Of a DNA stretch of 32,539 bases, positions 1-9,049 are shown piece by piece. The DNA comes from Halorubrum yunnanense. GTDB lineage: Archaea; Halobacteriota; Halobacteria; Halobacteriales; Haloferacaceae. The translations under genes were made by a program, and so were the position numbers. The stretch is from contig NZ_JAODIX010000011.1 in NCBI RefSeq assembly GCF_026586675.1, positions 31,374-63,912 on the forward strand, given 5' to 3'. Position 1 is the stretch's first letter; every line of letters starts with the position of its first letter. Below the pieces are notes generated by a model. That model made no database searches and was not told the DNA's origin. It saw only the letters and a list, made by a program, of their open reading frames with translations.

Positions 1-17
1 TGGCGGCGACGCCGCCA

Positions 18-82
18 GCGACTCCCTCGCGCGTGCGACTTCGCGGCCTACCGGCCGCTCGTCGGCACGCGCCACCGCACCG
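18..82. repeat. Tail of a dispersed haloarchaeal repeat (copy A)
   Basis: This stretch shares two 19-nt blocks with 5023-5085: gcgactccytcgcgcgtgc at 18-36 and ggcacgcgccaccgcaccg at 64-82. The blocks are 46 nt apart here and 44 nt apart in the other copy, and the sequence between them is diverged but similar (cggcc-rich). No gene is visible in 1-206 apart from the pyrE 3' end. The copy may continue upstream of the window. Confidence 0.6.
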
Positions 83-192
83 TTGTTTATAAGGAATCGT
101 CGCCGTCCCCGCACGGACGCGAGCGTGTCCGGAGGTGCGAGAGAGTTCACCGAATCCGAACGCAATGTGAATCGCGGGCCGCCGATCTCCAT

Positions 193-201
193 TTAAAAAG
201 G
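193..201 (-). terminator. T-rich terminator after pyrE
   Basis: Directly after the pyrE stop the minus strand reads cagacc followed by a run of five T and then AAAT. Oligo-T tracts are the usual intrinsic termination signal in archaea. There is no obvious stem. Confidence 0.5.
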
Positions 202-206
202 GTCTG

Positions 207-755
207 CTACTCCGCGTCCCGTTCCGCCAGCAGCTCCGTCGCCGTGAGCAGCGACTCCAGCTCCACGTCGTGCTCGGCGAGCAGCTCCGCTGCCCCCTCT
301 TCACGGTCGACGACGACGAGCACGCGGTTCACCGTCGCGCCCGCCTCGCGGAGCGCCTCGACGGCGTCGACGGCGGACTGCCCCGTCGTGGCGATGTCCT
401 CCAGCACGACGACCTCCTCGCCCTCGTCGAGCCGGCCCTCGATGCGGTTGCCCGTGCCGTACTCTTTCGCCTGCTTGCGCGCGATGACGTACGGGCGGCC
501 CAGCTCGGCCGCCGTCACGGCCACGAGCGGGACGGCGCCGAGTGCGACCCCCGCGAGCTTCGCGTCCGCGTCGCCGACCCGCGCCGCGAACGCCTCGCTC
601 ACGAGCGTCAGCGCGTCCGGGTCGGTCTCGAACAGGTACTTGTCCACGTAGTAGTCGCTCGTCCCGCCGTGCGAGAGTTCGAACTCACCGAATCGGACGG
701 CGTCGGCCGCCCGCAGCGCGGCGATCAGCTCGCGTCGTCGCTCGTCGTCGGTCAT
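207..755 (-). CDS. pyrE: Orotate phosphoribosyltransferase
   Basis: Transfers the phosphoribosyl group of PRPP to orotate, giving OMP in de novo pyrimidine synthesis; a cytoplasmic enzyme. The protein of 182 residues has the type I phosphoribosyltransferase layout. An N-terminal substrate region ([18 protein letters not shown]) is followed by the flexible-loop segment [11 protein letters not shown] near residues 92-102 and the PRPP-binding motif [15 protein letters not shown] near 115-129, with its acidic pair and TTG loop. An upstream in-frame ATG at 782 would add nine residues (MVAAPSPLG). I prefer 755 because family members start with MTN/MTD-like residues. The gene lies 52 nt downstream of the sugar kinase on the same strand, so the two may be cotranscribed. 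Family assignment is secure; the exact start is less so. Confidence 0.93.
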   Translation of the reverse strand: MTDDERRRELIAALRAADAVRFGEFELSHGGTSDYYVDKYLFETDPDALTLVSEAFAARVGDADAKLAGVALGAVPLVAVTAAELGRPYVIARKQAKEYGTGNRIEGRLDEGEEVVVLEDIATTGQSAVDAVEALREAGATVNRVLVVVDREEGAAELLAEHDVELESLLTATELLAERDAE

Positions 756-807
756 ACCCAGAGGGGACGGGGCGGCGACCATAAACAGGTCGGAACGCGG
801 GCGATGG

Positions 808-1764
808 TTATCGGTCGATACCGGCGGCGCCGCCGACGACGTCGGCCACGTCCTCGGGGGTGATCACGGCCAGGTCGCCGTCGACGGTGCGCTTCAGGGC
901 GGCGGCTGCGGCGGCCCACTCCAGCGCGTCGGCGACGCCCCCGCCGTTGAGCCGCTTCGCGAGGTAGCCCGCGACAAACGCGTCGCCGGTGCCGATCGCG
1001 TCGAACGTCTCTGCGTCGAAGACGCCCTGCTCGTACACCGAGCCGTTCCGCAGCGCCACCGCCCCCTCCGTCCCTCGCGTGACGACGACGGTGTCGAAGC
1101 CGAACTCGGAGGCGAGCCCGTGGGCGATCTCGACGGCGTCGCCCTCGCGGTCCAGCACCTCGCGGGCGTCGCGCCGGGGGACGAACAGCGTGTCGACGTG
1201 CGCGAACAGCTCCTCGTACGCCGCCCGCGCCGCCTCGGGGTCCCAGAGCTTCGCCCGGTAGTTCAGGTCGAACGAGCGCGTCGCGCCGGCCTCGCCCGCG
1301 GCCCGGAGCAGCGCGGTCGTCGCCTCCGCGGCCCGGTCGGAGAGCGCCGGAGTGATCCCGGTCGTGTGGAAGCGGGCCGCCGACTCCAGCGCCCCGGTCG
1401 GCAGCTCGTCGGGCTCGACCGTCGTGATCGCGGCGTCGGCGCGGTCGTAGATCACGCTCGTGCCGCGGGGTTCGCCGCCGTGTTCGAGGTAGTACGTCCC
1501 GACGCGGCTCGACTCGGGGTCGGCCCACGCGACGCCGGTCCGGACGCCGTGGCTCCGGAGCTCGCCGACGAGCCGCCGCCCGAGCGGCGACTCCGGGAGC
1601 TTGGAGAGCCAGACGGCGTCGACGCCGAGTCGCGCCGCGCCGACCGCGACGTTGCTCTCCGCCCCGCCCGCCTGCACGTCGAGGGACCGAGCGGTCTCCA
1701 GCCGCTCGCCGCGCGGCGGCGAGAGTCGGAGCATCGTCTCGCCGAACGTCACGAGGTCCGTCAC
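808..1764 (-). CDS. kdgK: PfkB-family sugar kinase, probably 2-keto-3-deoxygluconate kinase
   Basis: Ribokinase/PfkB-type kinase of 318 residues. It most likely phosphorylates 2-keto-3-deoxygluconate in the semi-phosphorylative Entner-Doudoroff route used by haloarchaea. Visible signatures are the N-terminal [13 protein letters not shown] strand typical of KDG kinases, the sugar-binding [15 protein letters not shown] at about 33-47, and the PfkB signature [14 protein letters not shown] at about 256-269 with the catalytic Asp261 in GTGD. The start is a GTG at 1764, because MTDLVTFGE is where KDG kinases begin; the frame stays open upstream but is low-complexity. It lies upstream of pyrE on the same strand. 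The substrate is inferred from family resemblance, and another keto-acid or sugar cannot be excluded. Confidence 0.85.
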   Translation of the reverse strand: MTDLVTFGETMLRLSPPRGERLETARSLDVQAGGAESNVAVGAARLGVDAVWLSKLPESPLGRRLVGELRSHGVRTGVAWADPESSRVGTYYLEHGGEPRGTSVIYDRADAAITTVEPDELPTGALESAARFHTTGITPALSDRAAEATTALLRAAGEAGATRSFDLNYRAKLWDPEAARAAYEELFAHVDTLFVPRRDAREVLDREGDAVEIAHGLASEFGFDTVVVTRGTEGAVALRNGSVYEQGVFDAETFDAIGTGDAFVAGYLAKRLNGGGVADALEWAAAAAALKRTVDGDLAVITPEDVADVVGGAAGIDR

Positions 1765-1915
1765 GCCGACCACCTCGCGGGCCGAGGTCCCGCTCTCGCC
1801 GCGGTCGCCGCGGTTGCCGCGCTCGCCGTCATCGCTGCGGTATCCATACCGGACCGTCGACGGGGGAACACAAAAGGGCAGGCGATCGGGGCCGGACCGA
1901 GAGCGCCGGGAGGGG

Positions 1916-3025
1916 TCAGTCCCCCGACCCGTCGACGGCGTCGTCGAGGGGCGTCGTCGGGAACAGCGCGTCGACGTCGGGGTCCGGGTCGATGAGACGG
2001 TAGCGGGCCCCGTCGCGCTCGGCGACCCCGGCGTCGGCGAGGTGGTCGAGGTGCGCGAACGCCTCGCCCGGCCCGTGGAGCACGTGGATGTCGACCAGCT
2101 CGCCGAACAGCTCGGCCGACACCTCCCACGCCGTCGCGGGGCCGCCGTCGGCGAGGACGTCGAGGACGCCTCGCGTCCGGTGGCGGTGGTGGTCGAGGAT
2201 CGTCGCGGCCCGGCGGCTCGGGTCGTCAATCCGCTCGCGGTGGCCGGGGTGCGCCGCGTCGAAGTCGCGCTCGACGATCCGCGCGAGGCTCCGGGCGTAC
2301 GCCGCGAGCGGCGCGTCGACCCGGACGTCCGCGCCGCCGACGTTCGGGGTGTACCGCGGGAGGAGCGCGTCCCCGGCGAACAGCTCCTCGGGGGCGGCCG
2401 AGTCGCCGCGGGACGCTCCCCCTTCCCAGTCGCGACCCCCTCGCCCCACCGGCTCGTGGTCCGGGACCTCGCGCGGGTCGAATGCGAACCCGCTGAGCCC
2501 GGCCGCGTGGCCCGGCAGGTGGACGGCCTCCAGCGCGACGCCGCCGACCTCGACGACGTCGCCGTCGGCGAACGTCGTCACGTCGGCGGAGCGGCCGCTG
2601 AGATCGGCGCTCACCGCGTCGAAGAACTCCCGGAGGCGATCCCGGTCCGCCTCGGGGAGCCCCCACCGCTCGAACGTCTCGCGCTGGAGGTCGCGATCGA
2701 GGAAGAGGGGGGCCTCACTGCCGTCGACGAGCGGCGCGTCGGCCTCGTGGATGAACACGTCAGCCCCGCCCGCGGCCTGGACCTCCCCGGCCAGCCCCGC
2801 GTGGTCGGGGTGCCAGTGAGTGAGGGCGACCGCGTCGACGTCGCCAAACGCGACCCCGTGCTCGGCGAGCCCCGCCTCCAGGTCGGCGCGGACGTCCGGG
2901 AGCGCGACGCCGGTGTCGACCAGCGCGGTCGTCTCGCCGTCCAGCAGGTAGACGTCGTTCTCGCCCTCGAACACGGTGTTGCCGAGCTGGATCCGCTTCA
3001 CATCCCCTCGTCGTCGGGCGCGCAT
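1916..3025 (-). CDS. MBL-fold metallohydrolase with C-terminal winged-helix-like region
   Basis: A metallo-beta-lactamase-fold hydrolase of about 369 residues. The first metal site [10 protein letters not shown] (His70, His72, Asp74, His75) is intact, followed by a HLPGHAAG motif, FAGDALLP and AHPGH, which supply the remaining metal ligands of the fold. The last ~80 residues ([14 protein letters not shown] onward) look like the small helical domain found in LACTB2/glyoxalase-II-like hydrolases. Physiological substrate unknown; thioesters or nucleic acids are typical for the fold. Start: the ATG at 3025 has a GGAGG 10 nt upstream; a GTG at 3001 (VKRIQLGN) would also fit and removes a basic leader. 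It lies 55 nt downstream of the histidine kinase, so the two may form an operon. Confidence 0.85.
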   Translation of the reverse strand: MRARRRGDVKRIQLGNTVFEGENDVYLLDGETTALVDTGVALPDVRADLEAGLAEHGVAFGDVDAVALTHWHPDHAGLAGEVQAAGGADVFIHEADAPLVDGSEAPLFLDRDLQRETFERWGLPEADRDRLREFFDAVSADLSGRSADVTTFADGDVVEVGGVALEAVHLPGHAAGLSGFAFDPREVPDHEPVGRGGRDWEGGASRGDSAAPEELFAGDALLPRYTPNVGGADVRVDAPLAAYARSLARIVERDFDAAHPGHRERIDDPSRRAATILDHHRHRTRGVLDVLADGGPATAWEVSAELFGELVDIHVLHGPGEAFAHLDHLADAGVAERDGARYRLIDPDPDVDALFPTTPLDDAVDGSGD

Positions 3026-3080
3026 TTGAGGGTTGCCTCCGCGGAAATCGCCCCGGTCGCACCTCCGGAACGGAGCCGGC

Positions 3081-4130
3081 TCAGTCGACCACGTCGACGC
3101 CGGTGAACTCGAACCGGGCACCGCCGTCGGCGCTCTCGGCGACGCGCACGTCCCAGCCGTGGGCCGCCGCGACGGCGTCGACGATCTCCAGGCCGAAGCC
3201 GGTGCCGTCGTCGTTCGTCGTGTACCCCACCTCGAACACCGCCTCGCGGTCGCTCTCGGGGATCCCCGGCCCGTCGTCGGCGACGTAGAAGCCGCCGTCG
3301 ACGTCGCTGACCGCGACCGTCACGCCCTCGCCCGCGTGTTCCACGCTGTTCCGCACGAGGTTCTCGAACACCTGCTTGAGCCGGCTTCGGTCGGCGCGGA
3401 CCGCGCGGTCGGTCTCGATCCGCAGCGTCGCGTCGGCCGTTTCGACGCCCTCCCAGCACTCCTCGACGATCCGGCGGAGGGAGACCCGCTCCACCTCCTC
3501 CACGCCGTCCCCGTCGCGGGCGAGCGTCAGGAGGTCGTCGATGAGCGACCCCATCCGCTCGTGGGCGTCGGCGATGGCGTCGAGGTGTTCGGAGTCGCAC
3601 TCCTCTCGGGCGAGGTCCAACCGCCCCTCGGCGACGGAGAGGGGGTTCCGGAGGTCGTGCGAGACGATGCTCGCGAACTCCTCTAACCGCTCGTTCTTCT
3701 CTCTGAGCACCTCCTCGCGCCGCTTCCGCTCGCTGACGTCCCGGATGACGCCGACGCGGTCGAGGCCGCCCAGTCCGTCCTCGCCCCCCGCGTCCTCGCT
3801 CTTCTCGCCCGCGAGTCGGCTGAACCGCATCTCCACCGGGAACCGCTCGCCGTCCGCGGTGAGGAACTCGTACTCGACGGCGCCGGCCTCCCGCTCTCCG
3901 GCCGCCATCTCGCGGCGGACCTCTCTGGCCTTCTCCGCGGCCTCCTCCGTCACCCAATCGTAGATGTCTGTCCCGATCAGCTCCTCGCGGCTCGCGCCCT
4001 TCATCTCCGCGTATCGGTCGTTGACGTACGCGATGGTCCCGTCGGGACGCACGGCGTAGACGGCGTCGTCGAGCGACTCGAGGATCGTCTCGTACCGGCG
4101 TATCTCCCGCTCCCGACGTGAGTCGTCCAT
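3081..4130 (-). CDS. PAS-domain sensor histidine kinase
   Basis: A soluble two-component sensor kinase of 349 residues with no membrane segment. An N-terminal PAS domain (about 11-135, VYAVRPDGTIAYVN) is followed by a HisKA-type dimerisation helix with phospho-acceptor His158 in the H-box SIVSHDLRNPLSVAEG. The HATPase domain has an N-box (FENLVRNSVEHA, about 255-266), a G1 box DDGPGIP (285-291) and a G2 box GTGFGLEIV (309-317). This is the common haloarchaeal PAS-HK architecture. No response regulator is adjacent, so the partner is unknown. The ATG at 4130 was chosen because upstream codons in the same frame are low-complexity. An AT-rich promoter-like segment (tttattactt on the minus strand) lies at about 4165-4175. 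Confidence 0.93.
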   Translation of the reverse strand: MDDSRREREIRRYETILESLDDAVYAVRPDGTIAYVNDRYAEMKGASREELIGTDIYDWVTEEAAEKAREVRREMAAGEREAGAVEYEFLTADGERFPVEMRFSRLAGEKSEDAGGEDGLGGLDRVGVIRDVSERKRREEVLREKNERLEEFASIVSHDLRNPLSVAEGRLDLAREECDSEHLDAIADAHERMGSLIDDLLTLARDGDGVEEVERVSLRRIVEECWEGVETADATLRIETDRAVRADRSRLKQVFENLVRNSVEHAGEGVTVAVSDVDGGFYVADDGPGIPESDREAVFEVGYTTNDDGTGFGLEIVDAVAAAHGWDVRVAESADGGARFEFTGVDVVD

Positions 4131-4291
4131 CGTGGCTCTTCCCGTCTCCTCGTTTCGCCCGTCAAGTAATAAATGGGCCGTCGCGGTCGCCCCGCCCTGT
4201 CGGCCTTCGATCCGATCGCTTCGCTCGGCAACCCCGGGCGACTCCCGCGCGGATCCGGTGCGTTTTCGTCGCCGCGGGCCCACCCGGTCGC

Positions 4292-4669
4292 ATGGAGTAC
4301 CAACCGGGCGTCTGTAACATCGGACCGGCCCAACAGCGACGGCGGCTCCTCCTCGGGATCGCCTCGCTCCTCCTCGCGGTCGCCCTCGTCGCCGCGGTCG
4401 TCGCGGTCGGCTGGCCGCGCTGGGCGCTGCTGCTCTCGGTGTTCCCCCTGTACGGCGCCGCGATGGGCTACTTCCAGTACCGCGAGCGGTTCTGCGTCGG
4501 CTTCGCCGGGATCGGCGTCTTCGACGTCGGCGACGGGACCAACCAGGTCCTCGACGAGGCGGCGCTGGCCGCCGACCGAAAGCGCGCGATCAGGCTGAAC
4601 GCGAAGTCGCTGGCCGCCGGGGTCGTCGGTGCAGTGGTGATCTACGGCGTCGCGGTCGTCGGTTTATAA
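4292..4669 (+). CDS. Small conserved membrane protein of unknown function
   Basis: A protein of 125 residues. It opens with a Cys-containing cytoplasmic segment (YQPGVCNIG), followed by two adjacent hydrophobic helices (about 20-45 and 48-60), a conserved-looking FQYRERFCVGFAG segment and a final hydrophobic helix at the C-terminus (AAGVVGAVVIYGVAVVGL). I do not recognise a function. The CNIG and RFCVG motifs suggest a conserved family rather than a random frame. It is divergent from the histidine kinase, with 161 nt between the two starts. Termination probably uses the AT-rich sequence at the stop codon. Confidence 0.7.
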   Translation: MEYQPGVCNIGPAQQRRRLLLGIASLLLAVALVAAVVAVGWPRWALLLSVFPLYGAAMGYFQYRERFCVGFAGIGVFDVGDGTNQVLDEAALAADRKRAIRLNAKSLAAGVVGAVVIYGVAVVGL

Positions 4670-4719
4670 CAACTCGCGGGTCTCGTCCGCGTTCGATAGT
4701 GCGTTTTTACTTTCGGCGT

Positions 4720-5090
4720 GAGCAGTTTCGGAGCTTCCGGCGTTTATTTATATACCGTTGCCGGCGCAGCGAGCACTTCCGAAGCCCCGGCCGCTCGCTT
4801 ATAAACAGTTGCTGATAGATCGTCGGTGAACACCTCCAAAGCCCCGGCCGCGAGGACTCGCGCGACTCGCTGTGCTCCTCGCTCAGTCGTTCACTCCGTT
4901 CACTCCTTCGCTGCGGTGCTTGCGTCGTCGTGCTTCCTCCTCGCGGCCGCCCCTTTGAGTCCCACCCCGCCCCGCTCCGCACAGCACCGCACGCCTCCCC
5001 AGCCTCGCCGCTCACTTCGTTCGCGACTCCTTCGCGCGTGCTCCTCGGCCGCGAGGCGGCCTCGGAGGCACGCGCCACCGCACCGCACCG
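4720..5090. repeat. Composite intergenic repeat (copy B)
   Basis: This fills most of the 514-nt gap before purL. It opens with three related units starting at 4720, 4771 and 4828 (gagcagtttcggagcttcc, gagcacttccgaagccccgg, gaacacctccaaagccccgg). The first two are followed by an AT-rich box, ttatataccgttg or ttataaacagttg. The rest is GC-rich and full of short gctcgcttcgctc-like words. It ends with the two 19-nt blocks also found at 18-82 (here 5023-5041 and 5067-5085). Several frames stay open, but their composition (Arg/Ser/Pro/Ala only) is not protein-like. I see no gene here. Its nature (REP-like element or old transposon remnant) is unknown. Confidence 0.6.
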
Positions 5091-5126
5091 CACCGCGAGC
5101 CGTGCCGTCCTCGAAGTCGAACTAGA

Positions 5127-5142
5127 GTACACGAACGTGTAC
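5127..5142. promoter_or_regulatory. Palindrome upstream of purL
   Basis: GTACACG-AA-CGTGTAC is a perfect inverted repeat with 7-bp arms and a 2-nt centre, starting 57 nt before the purL ATG. It is followed by an A-rich segment (atagaaaagc) that could serve as TATA/initiation region. The position and symmetry suit an operator for a dimeric regulator, but no regulator is known from the sequence. Confidence 0.4.
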
Positions 5143-5183
5143 ATAGAAAAGCATTAGAACCGGCTCGGTAACCACGTAAGTGA

Positions 5184-7448
5184 ATGAGTTTGTCCGAACC
5201 GGACCGCGAGCTCGTGGTCGCCGAGCTCGGCCGGGAGCCGACGACGGCCGAGGCCGCGCTGTTCGAGAACCTCTGGAGCGAGCACTGCGCGTACCGCTCC
5301 TCTCGCCCCCTACTCTCGGCCTTCGAGAGCGAGGGCGACCAGGTCGTCGTCGGGCCGGGCGACGACGCGGCCGTCCTCGCGCTGCCCGAGCCGGACGCCG
5401 CCGACGTACCTGCGGCCGACCGCGACCCCGACGACTACGGCGACCAGTACGTCACCTTCGGCGTCGAGAGCCACAACCACCCCTCCTTCGTCGACCCGTT
5501 CGACGGGGCCGCCACCGGGGTCGGGGGCATCGTCCGCGACACCATGTCGATGGGCGCGTATCCCATCGCCCTGCTCGACTCGCTGTACTTCGGCGGCTTC
5601 GACCGCGAGCGCTCGCGGTACCTCTTCGAGGGCGTCGTCGAGGGAATCTCCCACTACGGCAACTGCATCGGCGTCCCCACGGTGGGCGGCAGCGTCGCCT
5701 TCCACGGCGGCTACGAGGGGAACCCCCTCGTCAACGTCGCCTGCATCGGCCTCACGAACGGGGACCGGCTCGTGACGGCGACGGCGACGGAACCCGGCAA
5801 CAAGCTCGTCCTCGTCGGCAACGGCACCGGCCGCGACGGGCTCGGCGGCGCGTCGTTCGCCTCCGAGGACCTCGCGGAGGACGCCGAGACCGAGGACCGG
5901 CCGGCGGTGCAGGTCGGCGACCCCTACGCCGAGAAGCGGCTGATCGAGTGCAACGAGGCCCTCGTCGACGAGGACCTCGTGCTGTCCGCCCGCGACCTCG
6001 GCGCGGCCGGGCTCGGTGGGGCCTCCTCAGAACTCGTCGCGAAGGGCGGGCTCGGCGCCCGCATCGACCTCGACCGCGTCCACCAGCGCGAGCCGGGGAT
6101 GAACCCGACCGAGATCCTGCTCGCCGAGAGCCAGGAGCGCATGTGCTACGAGGTCGCCCCCGACGACGTCGACCGGGTCGCCGCGCTCGCCGACCGGTTC
6201 GACCTCGGCTGCTCCGTCATCGGCGAGGTGACCGACGGGAACTACGTCTGCGAGTTCGCGGGCGACGCCGACGAGAGCGAGGTCGTCGTCGACGTCCACG
6301 CCGAGTGCCTCGCCGACGGCGCCCCGATGAACGACCTCCCGAGCGCGGAACCGGCACAGCCGGCCCGCGACCTCCCCGACCCCGAGCCCGCCCTCGCCGA
6401 CGCCGTCGAGGCGGTCGTCTCGGCGCCGTCGACGGCGAGCAAGCGCTGGGTGTACCGCCAGTACGACCACGAGGTGGGCGCCCGGACCGCGCTTAAACCC
6501 GGCGACGACGCCGCCATCATGGCGATCCGGGAGGCCGGAGAAGCCGGGGAGACCGCGGGAGACGACGAGGGGGCCGCCGCGTCCGACCCCGACCACGAGG
6601 GTGTCGGCCTCGCGCTCTCCTCGGGCGCGAACCCGAACTGGACCCAGACTGCCCCGTACGAGGGCGCCCGCGCCGTCGCGCTGGAGAACGCGACCAACCT
6701 CGCCGCGAAGGGCGCGGTCCCGCTCGCCGCGGTCGACTGCCTTAACGGCGGCAACCCCGAGAAGCCAGACGTGTACGGCGGGTTCGAGGGGATCGTCAAC
6801 GGGCTCGCCGACGCCTGCGCCGCCCTCGACGTCCCGGTCGTCGGCGGCAACGTCTCGCTGTACAACGACAGCGTCGAGGGCCCGATCCCGCCGACGCCGA
6901 CGCTCGCGGTGATCGGTACCAAGCACGGGTACGACGCCCCGCCGGCCGCGCTCGACGCGGCGCACGCGGCCGATTCCGAGCTCCTTCTCGTCGGCGCCGG
7001 TGGGGACGCGCTCGGCGGCTCCGAGTACCTCGCGCAGGCGGGCGGGACGGACCGGTTCCCGGACCTTCCGGACACCGATTCGACCGCTCTCTCCGGCCTC
7101 GTCGCGTCGCTCGCGGCGGTCGCGCGCCACGAGTCGACGCTCGCGACCCACGACGTGAGCGACGGCGGGCTCGCGGTCGCGCTCGCCGAGCTGATGACCG
7201 ACGCGGCCGGCGCCGACGTCTCTCTGCCCGACCGCGTCGCGGCGTTCGACGAGACGCCCGGCCGCCTCGTCGTCCAGACTACCGACCCCGAGGCGGTCGC
7301 CGAGGCCGCCGGCGACCTCCCCGTACTTCGGCTCGGCGACGTCACGAGCGAGGGGACGCTCTCGCTGACGGTCGGCGGCGAGTCGACCGCGCTCGACGCC
7401 GACGCGATCCGCGAGCTCCGCGGCGTGATCGAGCGCGAACTGGCCTGA
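5184..7448 (+). CDS. purL: Phosphoribosylformylglycinamidine synthase, PurL subunit
   Basis: Converts FGAR, ATP and the ammonia delivered from PurQ into FGAM in de novo purine synthesis; works with PurS and PurQ in the cytoplasm. The protein of 754 residues is slightly longer than the usual small-type PurL (about 700-740). Seen are the N-terminal [15 protein letters not shown] motif with catalytic His34, the [10 protein letters not shown] motif (about 92-101), [14 protein letters not shown] (about 114-127), and the repeated ATP-binding/AIRS halves ending in [10 protein letters not shown]. The extra length comes partly from an acidic, low-complexity insert near residues 455-475, a haloarchaeal trait. 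purS and purQ are not in the window. The start ATG is the first in frame after the promoter-like region. Confidence 0.97.
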   Translation: MSLSEPDRELVVAELGREPTTAEAALFENLWSEHCAYRSSRPLLSAFESEGDQVVVGPGDDAAVLALPEPDAADVPAADRDPDDYGDQYVTFGVESHNHPSFVDPFDGAATGVGGIVRDTMSMGAYPIALLDSLYFGGFDRERSRYLFEGVVEGISHYGNCIGVPTVGGSVAFHGGYEGNPLVNVACIGLTNGDRLVTATATEPGNKLVLVGNGTGRDGLGGASFASEDLAEDAETEDRPAVQVGDPYAEKRLIECNEALVDEDLVLSARDLGAAGLGGASSELVAKGGLGARIDLDRVHQREPGMNPTEILLAESQERMCYEVAPDDVDRVAALADRFDLGCSVIGEVTDGNYVCEFAGDADESEVVVDVHAECLADGAPMNDLPSAEPAQPARDLPDPEPALADAVEAVVSAPSTASKRWVYRQYDHEVGARTALKPGDDAAIMAIREAGEAGETAGDDEGAAASDPDHEGVGLALSSGANPNWTQTAPYEGARAVALENATNLAAKGAVPLAAVDCLNGGNPEKPDVYGGFEGIVNGLADACAALDVPVVGGNVSLYNDSVEGPIPPTPTLAVIGTKHGYDAPPAALDAAHAADSELLLVGAGGDALGGSEYLAQAGGTDRFPDLPDTDSTALSGLVASLAAVARHESTLATHDVSDGGLAVALAELMTDAAGADVSLPDRVAAFDETPGRLVVQTTDPEAVAEAAGDLPVLRLGDVTSEGTLSLTVGGESTALDADAIRELRGVIERELA

Positions 7449-7506
7449 CGGGTCGCCGAGGGCGCTCGCCCTCCCCATTTTCGCCGCGCGGAAGCGAGCG
7501 ATACGT

Positions 7507-7524
7507 TTTTAGGTATTCCTAAAA
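7507..7524. promoter_or_regulatory. DtxR/IdeR-like operator before the ABC ATPase
   Basis: TTTTAGG-TATT-CCTAAAA is a perfect inverted repeat with 7-bp arms and a 4-nt centre. DtxR-family iron or manganese regulators bind TTAGG-N4-CCTAA-type sites, and this site has the same half-sites and spacing. It ends 50 nt before the ATG at 7575, in the expected promoter zone, so binding would probably repress transcription. Haloarchaea encode DtxR-family regulators (Idr, SirR, TroR). The match is my own reading, not a computed score. Confidence 0.6.
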
Positions 7525-7574
7525 TATGTGGGTGCAACCACGGGACGCCGGTCGAACCGGCGCCCGACTCATCG

Positions 7575-8705
7575 ATGGCTCAAACGCAACACGTCGGAAC
7601 GAGACGGTCGAGCGACACGGAGAGCGGGTCGCCCGCGGACCCGTCGCTCGACCCGGTGTTGTCGCTGTCGAACGTGACGAAGGAGTTCGGCCCCGAGACC
7701 GCGGTTGACGGCGTCTCGCTGGACGTCGAGCCGGGCGAGCTCCTCACTTTCCTCGGCCCCTCCGGCTGCGGGAAGACGACGACGCTCCGGACGATCGCCG
7801 GGCTGGAGGAGCCGACCGACGGCGAGATCAGCCTCGGCGGCGAGACGGTCGCCGGCGACGGCGCGTTCGTCGCGCCGGAGGGTCGCGACGTCGGGATCGT
7901 CTTCCAGAACTTCGCGTTGTTCCCGCACCTCACCGTCCGCGAGAACATCGCCTTCGGGCTCTCTGACGCCGACGAGGAGACCGCCACGGCGCGCGTCGAC
8001 GAGCTGCTCGACCTCGTCGATATGCCCGACCACGGCGAGAAGACGCCCGACCAGCTCTCCGGCGGGCAGAAGCAGCGCGTCGCGCTCGCCCGGTCGCTCG
8101 CCCCGGAGCCAGAGGTGCTCCTCCTCGACGAGCCGTTCTCGAACCTCGACGTCCGGCTCCGCGTGGAGATGCGCGAGGAGGTCCGCCGCATCCTGAAGGA
8201 GGCGGGCGTCACCGCCGTCTCCGTCACCCACGACCAGGAGGAGGCGATGTCCATCTCCGACCGCGTCGCCGTCATGAACGAGGGCGAAATCGAGCAGGTC
8301 GGCAGTCCCGAGACCGTCTTCGAGCGCCCCGAGTCGAAGTTCGTCGCCTCCTTCCTCGGGCGGGCGTCGTTCCTCGAGGGAGAGCTCCGCGACGAGCAGG
8401 TCGAGACCGGGATCGGCCGGTTCGACGCCGTCACGCTGGAGGGGTACGACAGCGTCTACGACGGGGCGCCCGTCGACGTCCTCGTGCGCCCAGACGACCT
8501 CCGGGCCACCCCCGCGAGCCCCGAGCTGGCGGACGGGATCATCGTCTCGCGGCAGTACGTCGGGCCGTCGTTCGTCTACCGGGTCGAGCTGGAGTCCGGC
8601 GACACGGTTCACTGCCTGCACAACCACGTCGAGGAGTTCGGACTCAACGAGCCGGTCACGGTCGAGCTCACCGCCGATCACCCGCTGGCGTGGTACCCGC
8701 GGTGA
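7575..8705 (+). CDS. ABC transporter ATP-binding protein, ferric-iron (FbpC) type
   Basis: ATPase subunit of 376 residues that would power a binding-protein-dependent importer from the cytoplasmic face. Walker A GPSGCGKT is at 61-68, Q-loop Gln111, signature LSGGQ at 161-165, Walker B LLLDEP at 182-187 and switch His219. The C-terminal ~130 residues form the TOBE-type regulatory region seen in MalK/PotA/FbpC transporters. The segment IVSRQYVGPSFVYRVEL and the final FGLNEPVTVELTADHPL resemble the ferric-iron subgroup more than the sugar or polyamine ones. No permease or binding protein is adjacent, so partners must be elsewhere. The DtxR-like palindrome upstream supports an iron link. Sure of ABC ATPase; substrate moderately sure. 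Confidence 0.85.
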   Translation: MAQTQHVGTRRSSDTESGSPADPSLDPVLSLSNVTKEFGPETAVDGVSLDVEPGELLTFLGPSGCGKTTTLRTIAGLEEPTDGEISLGGETVAGDGAFVAPEGRDVGIVFQNFALFPHLTVRENIAFGLSDADEETATARVDELLDLVDMPDHGEKTPDQLSGGQKQRVALARSLAPEPEVLLLDEPFSNLDVRLRVEMREEVRRILKEAGVTAVSVTHDQEEAMSISDRVAVMNEGEIEQVGSPETVFERPESKFVASFLGRASFLEGELRDEQVETGIGRFDAVTLEGYDSVYDGAPVDVLVRPDDLRATPASPELADGIIVSRQYVGPSFVYRVELESGDTVHCLHNHVEEFGLNEPVTVELTADHPLAWYPR

Positions 8706-8728
8706 ACGCGCCGCTATCGACGGTTTCA

Positions 8729-8741
8729 GCTGTCTTTTAAA
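8729..8741. terminator. Bidirectional T/A terminator between convergent genes
   Basis: The 57-nt gap between the stops of the convergent genes ending at 8705 and 8763 contains gtcTTTTAAAAgc. It gives an oligo-T tract on either strand and can end both transcripts. Confidence 0.45.
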
Positions 8742-8762
8742 AGCGGACGCGACGCGCGCCGC

Positions 8763-8912
8763 TCAGAGGCTGAACAGGAAGGGGATGACGTACGCCACCA
8801 GCAGGCCGACGAGGGTGACGGCCGCGCCGATGCCGACCTCGCGGCTGCCGAACCCCTGCATGGGAGACGTCACGCGTTCGTCCGGGTCGGGCTCGTGTGA
8901 GTGATCGTCCAT
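8763..8912 (-). CDS. Small haloarchaeal single-pass membrane protein
   Basis: A protein of 49 residues. The acidic, His-containing N-terminus (MDDHSHEPDPDERVTSPMQ) is followed by a Gly-containing linker and one hydrophobic helix (VGIGAAVTLVGLLVAYVIPF) ending at the C-terminus. The arrangement, with the S-P-M-Q-x-F motif before the helix, matches a small protein family widely seen in haloarchaea (I recall it as DUF7550, not checked). Function unknown. The ATG at 8912 is preceded by ctcaagcac with no clear ribosome site, so the transcript may be leaderless. Confidence 0.7.
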   Translation of the reverse strand: MDDHSHEPDPDERVTSPMQGFGSREVGIGAAVTLVGLLVAYVIPFLFSL

Positions 8913-9049
8913 GTGCTTGAGTGAGGACGGGAGGCACATAAGCGCATCTGAACGGGGCGGTGGATTTCGAACCACGGCCAAGCTTTGAGAAACGCTTTCC
9001 CGCGACCGACTCGAAACGCGGGTCGAACGACTCGACGTCGAGGAGCGCT

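Noticed and set aside
1764-2229. Upstream in-frame extension of the KDG kinase
   Set aside because: The extra residues are Arg/Ser/Thr-rich and lie opposite the MBL hydrolase end; family members begin at the GTG at 1764.
4720-4860. CRISPR array
   Set aside because: The three units differ too much and spacers are repeats themselves; no cas genes in the window.
4707-5157. Several open frames in the repeat before purL
   Set aside because: Low-complexity residues only, no start signals, overlapping a repeated noncoding sequence.
6027-7478. 483-codon minus-strand frame opposite purL
   Set aside because: Antisense to conserved purL codons; residues are typical of a G+C-driven shadow frame.
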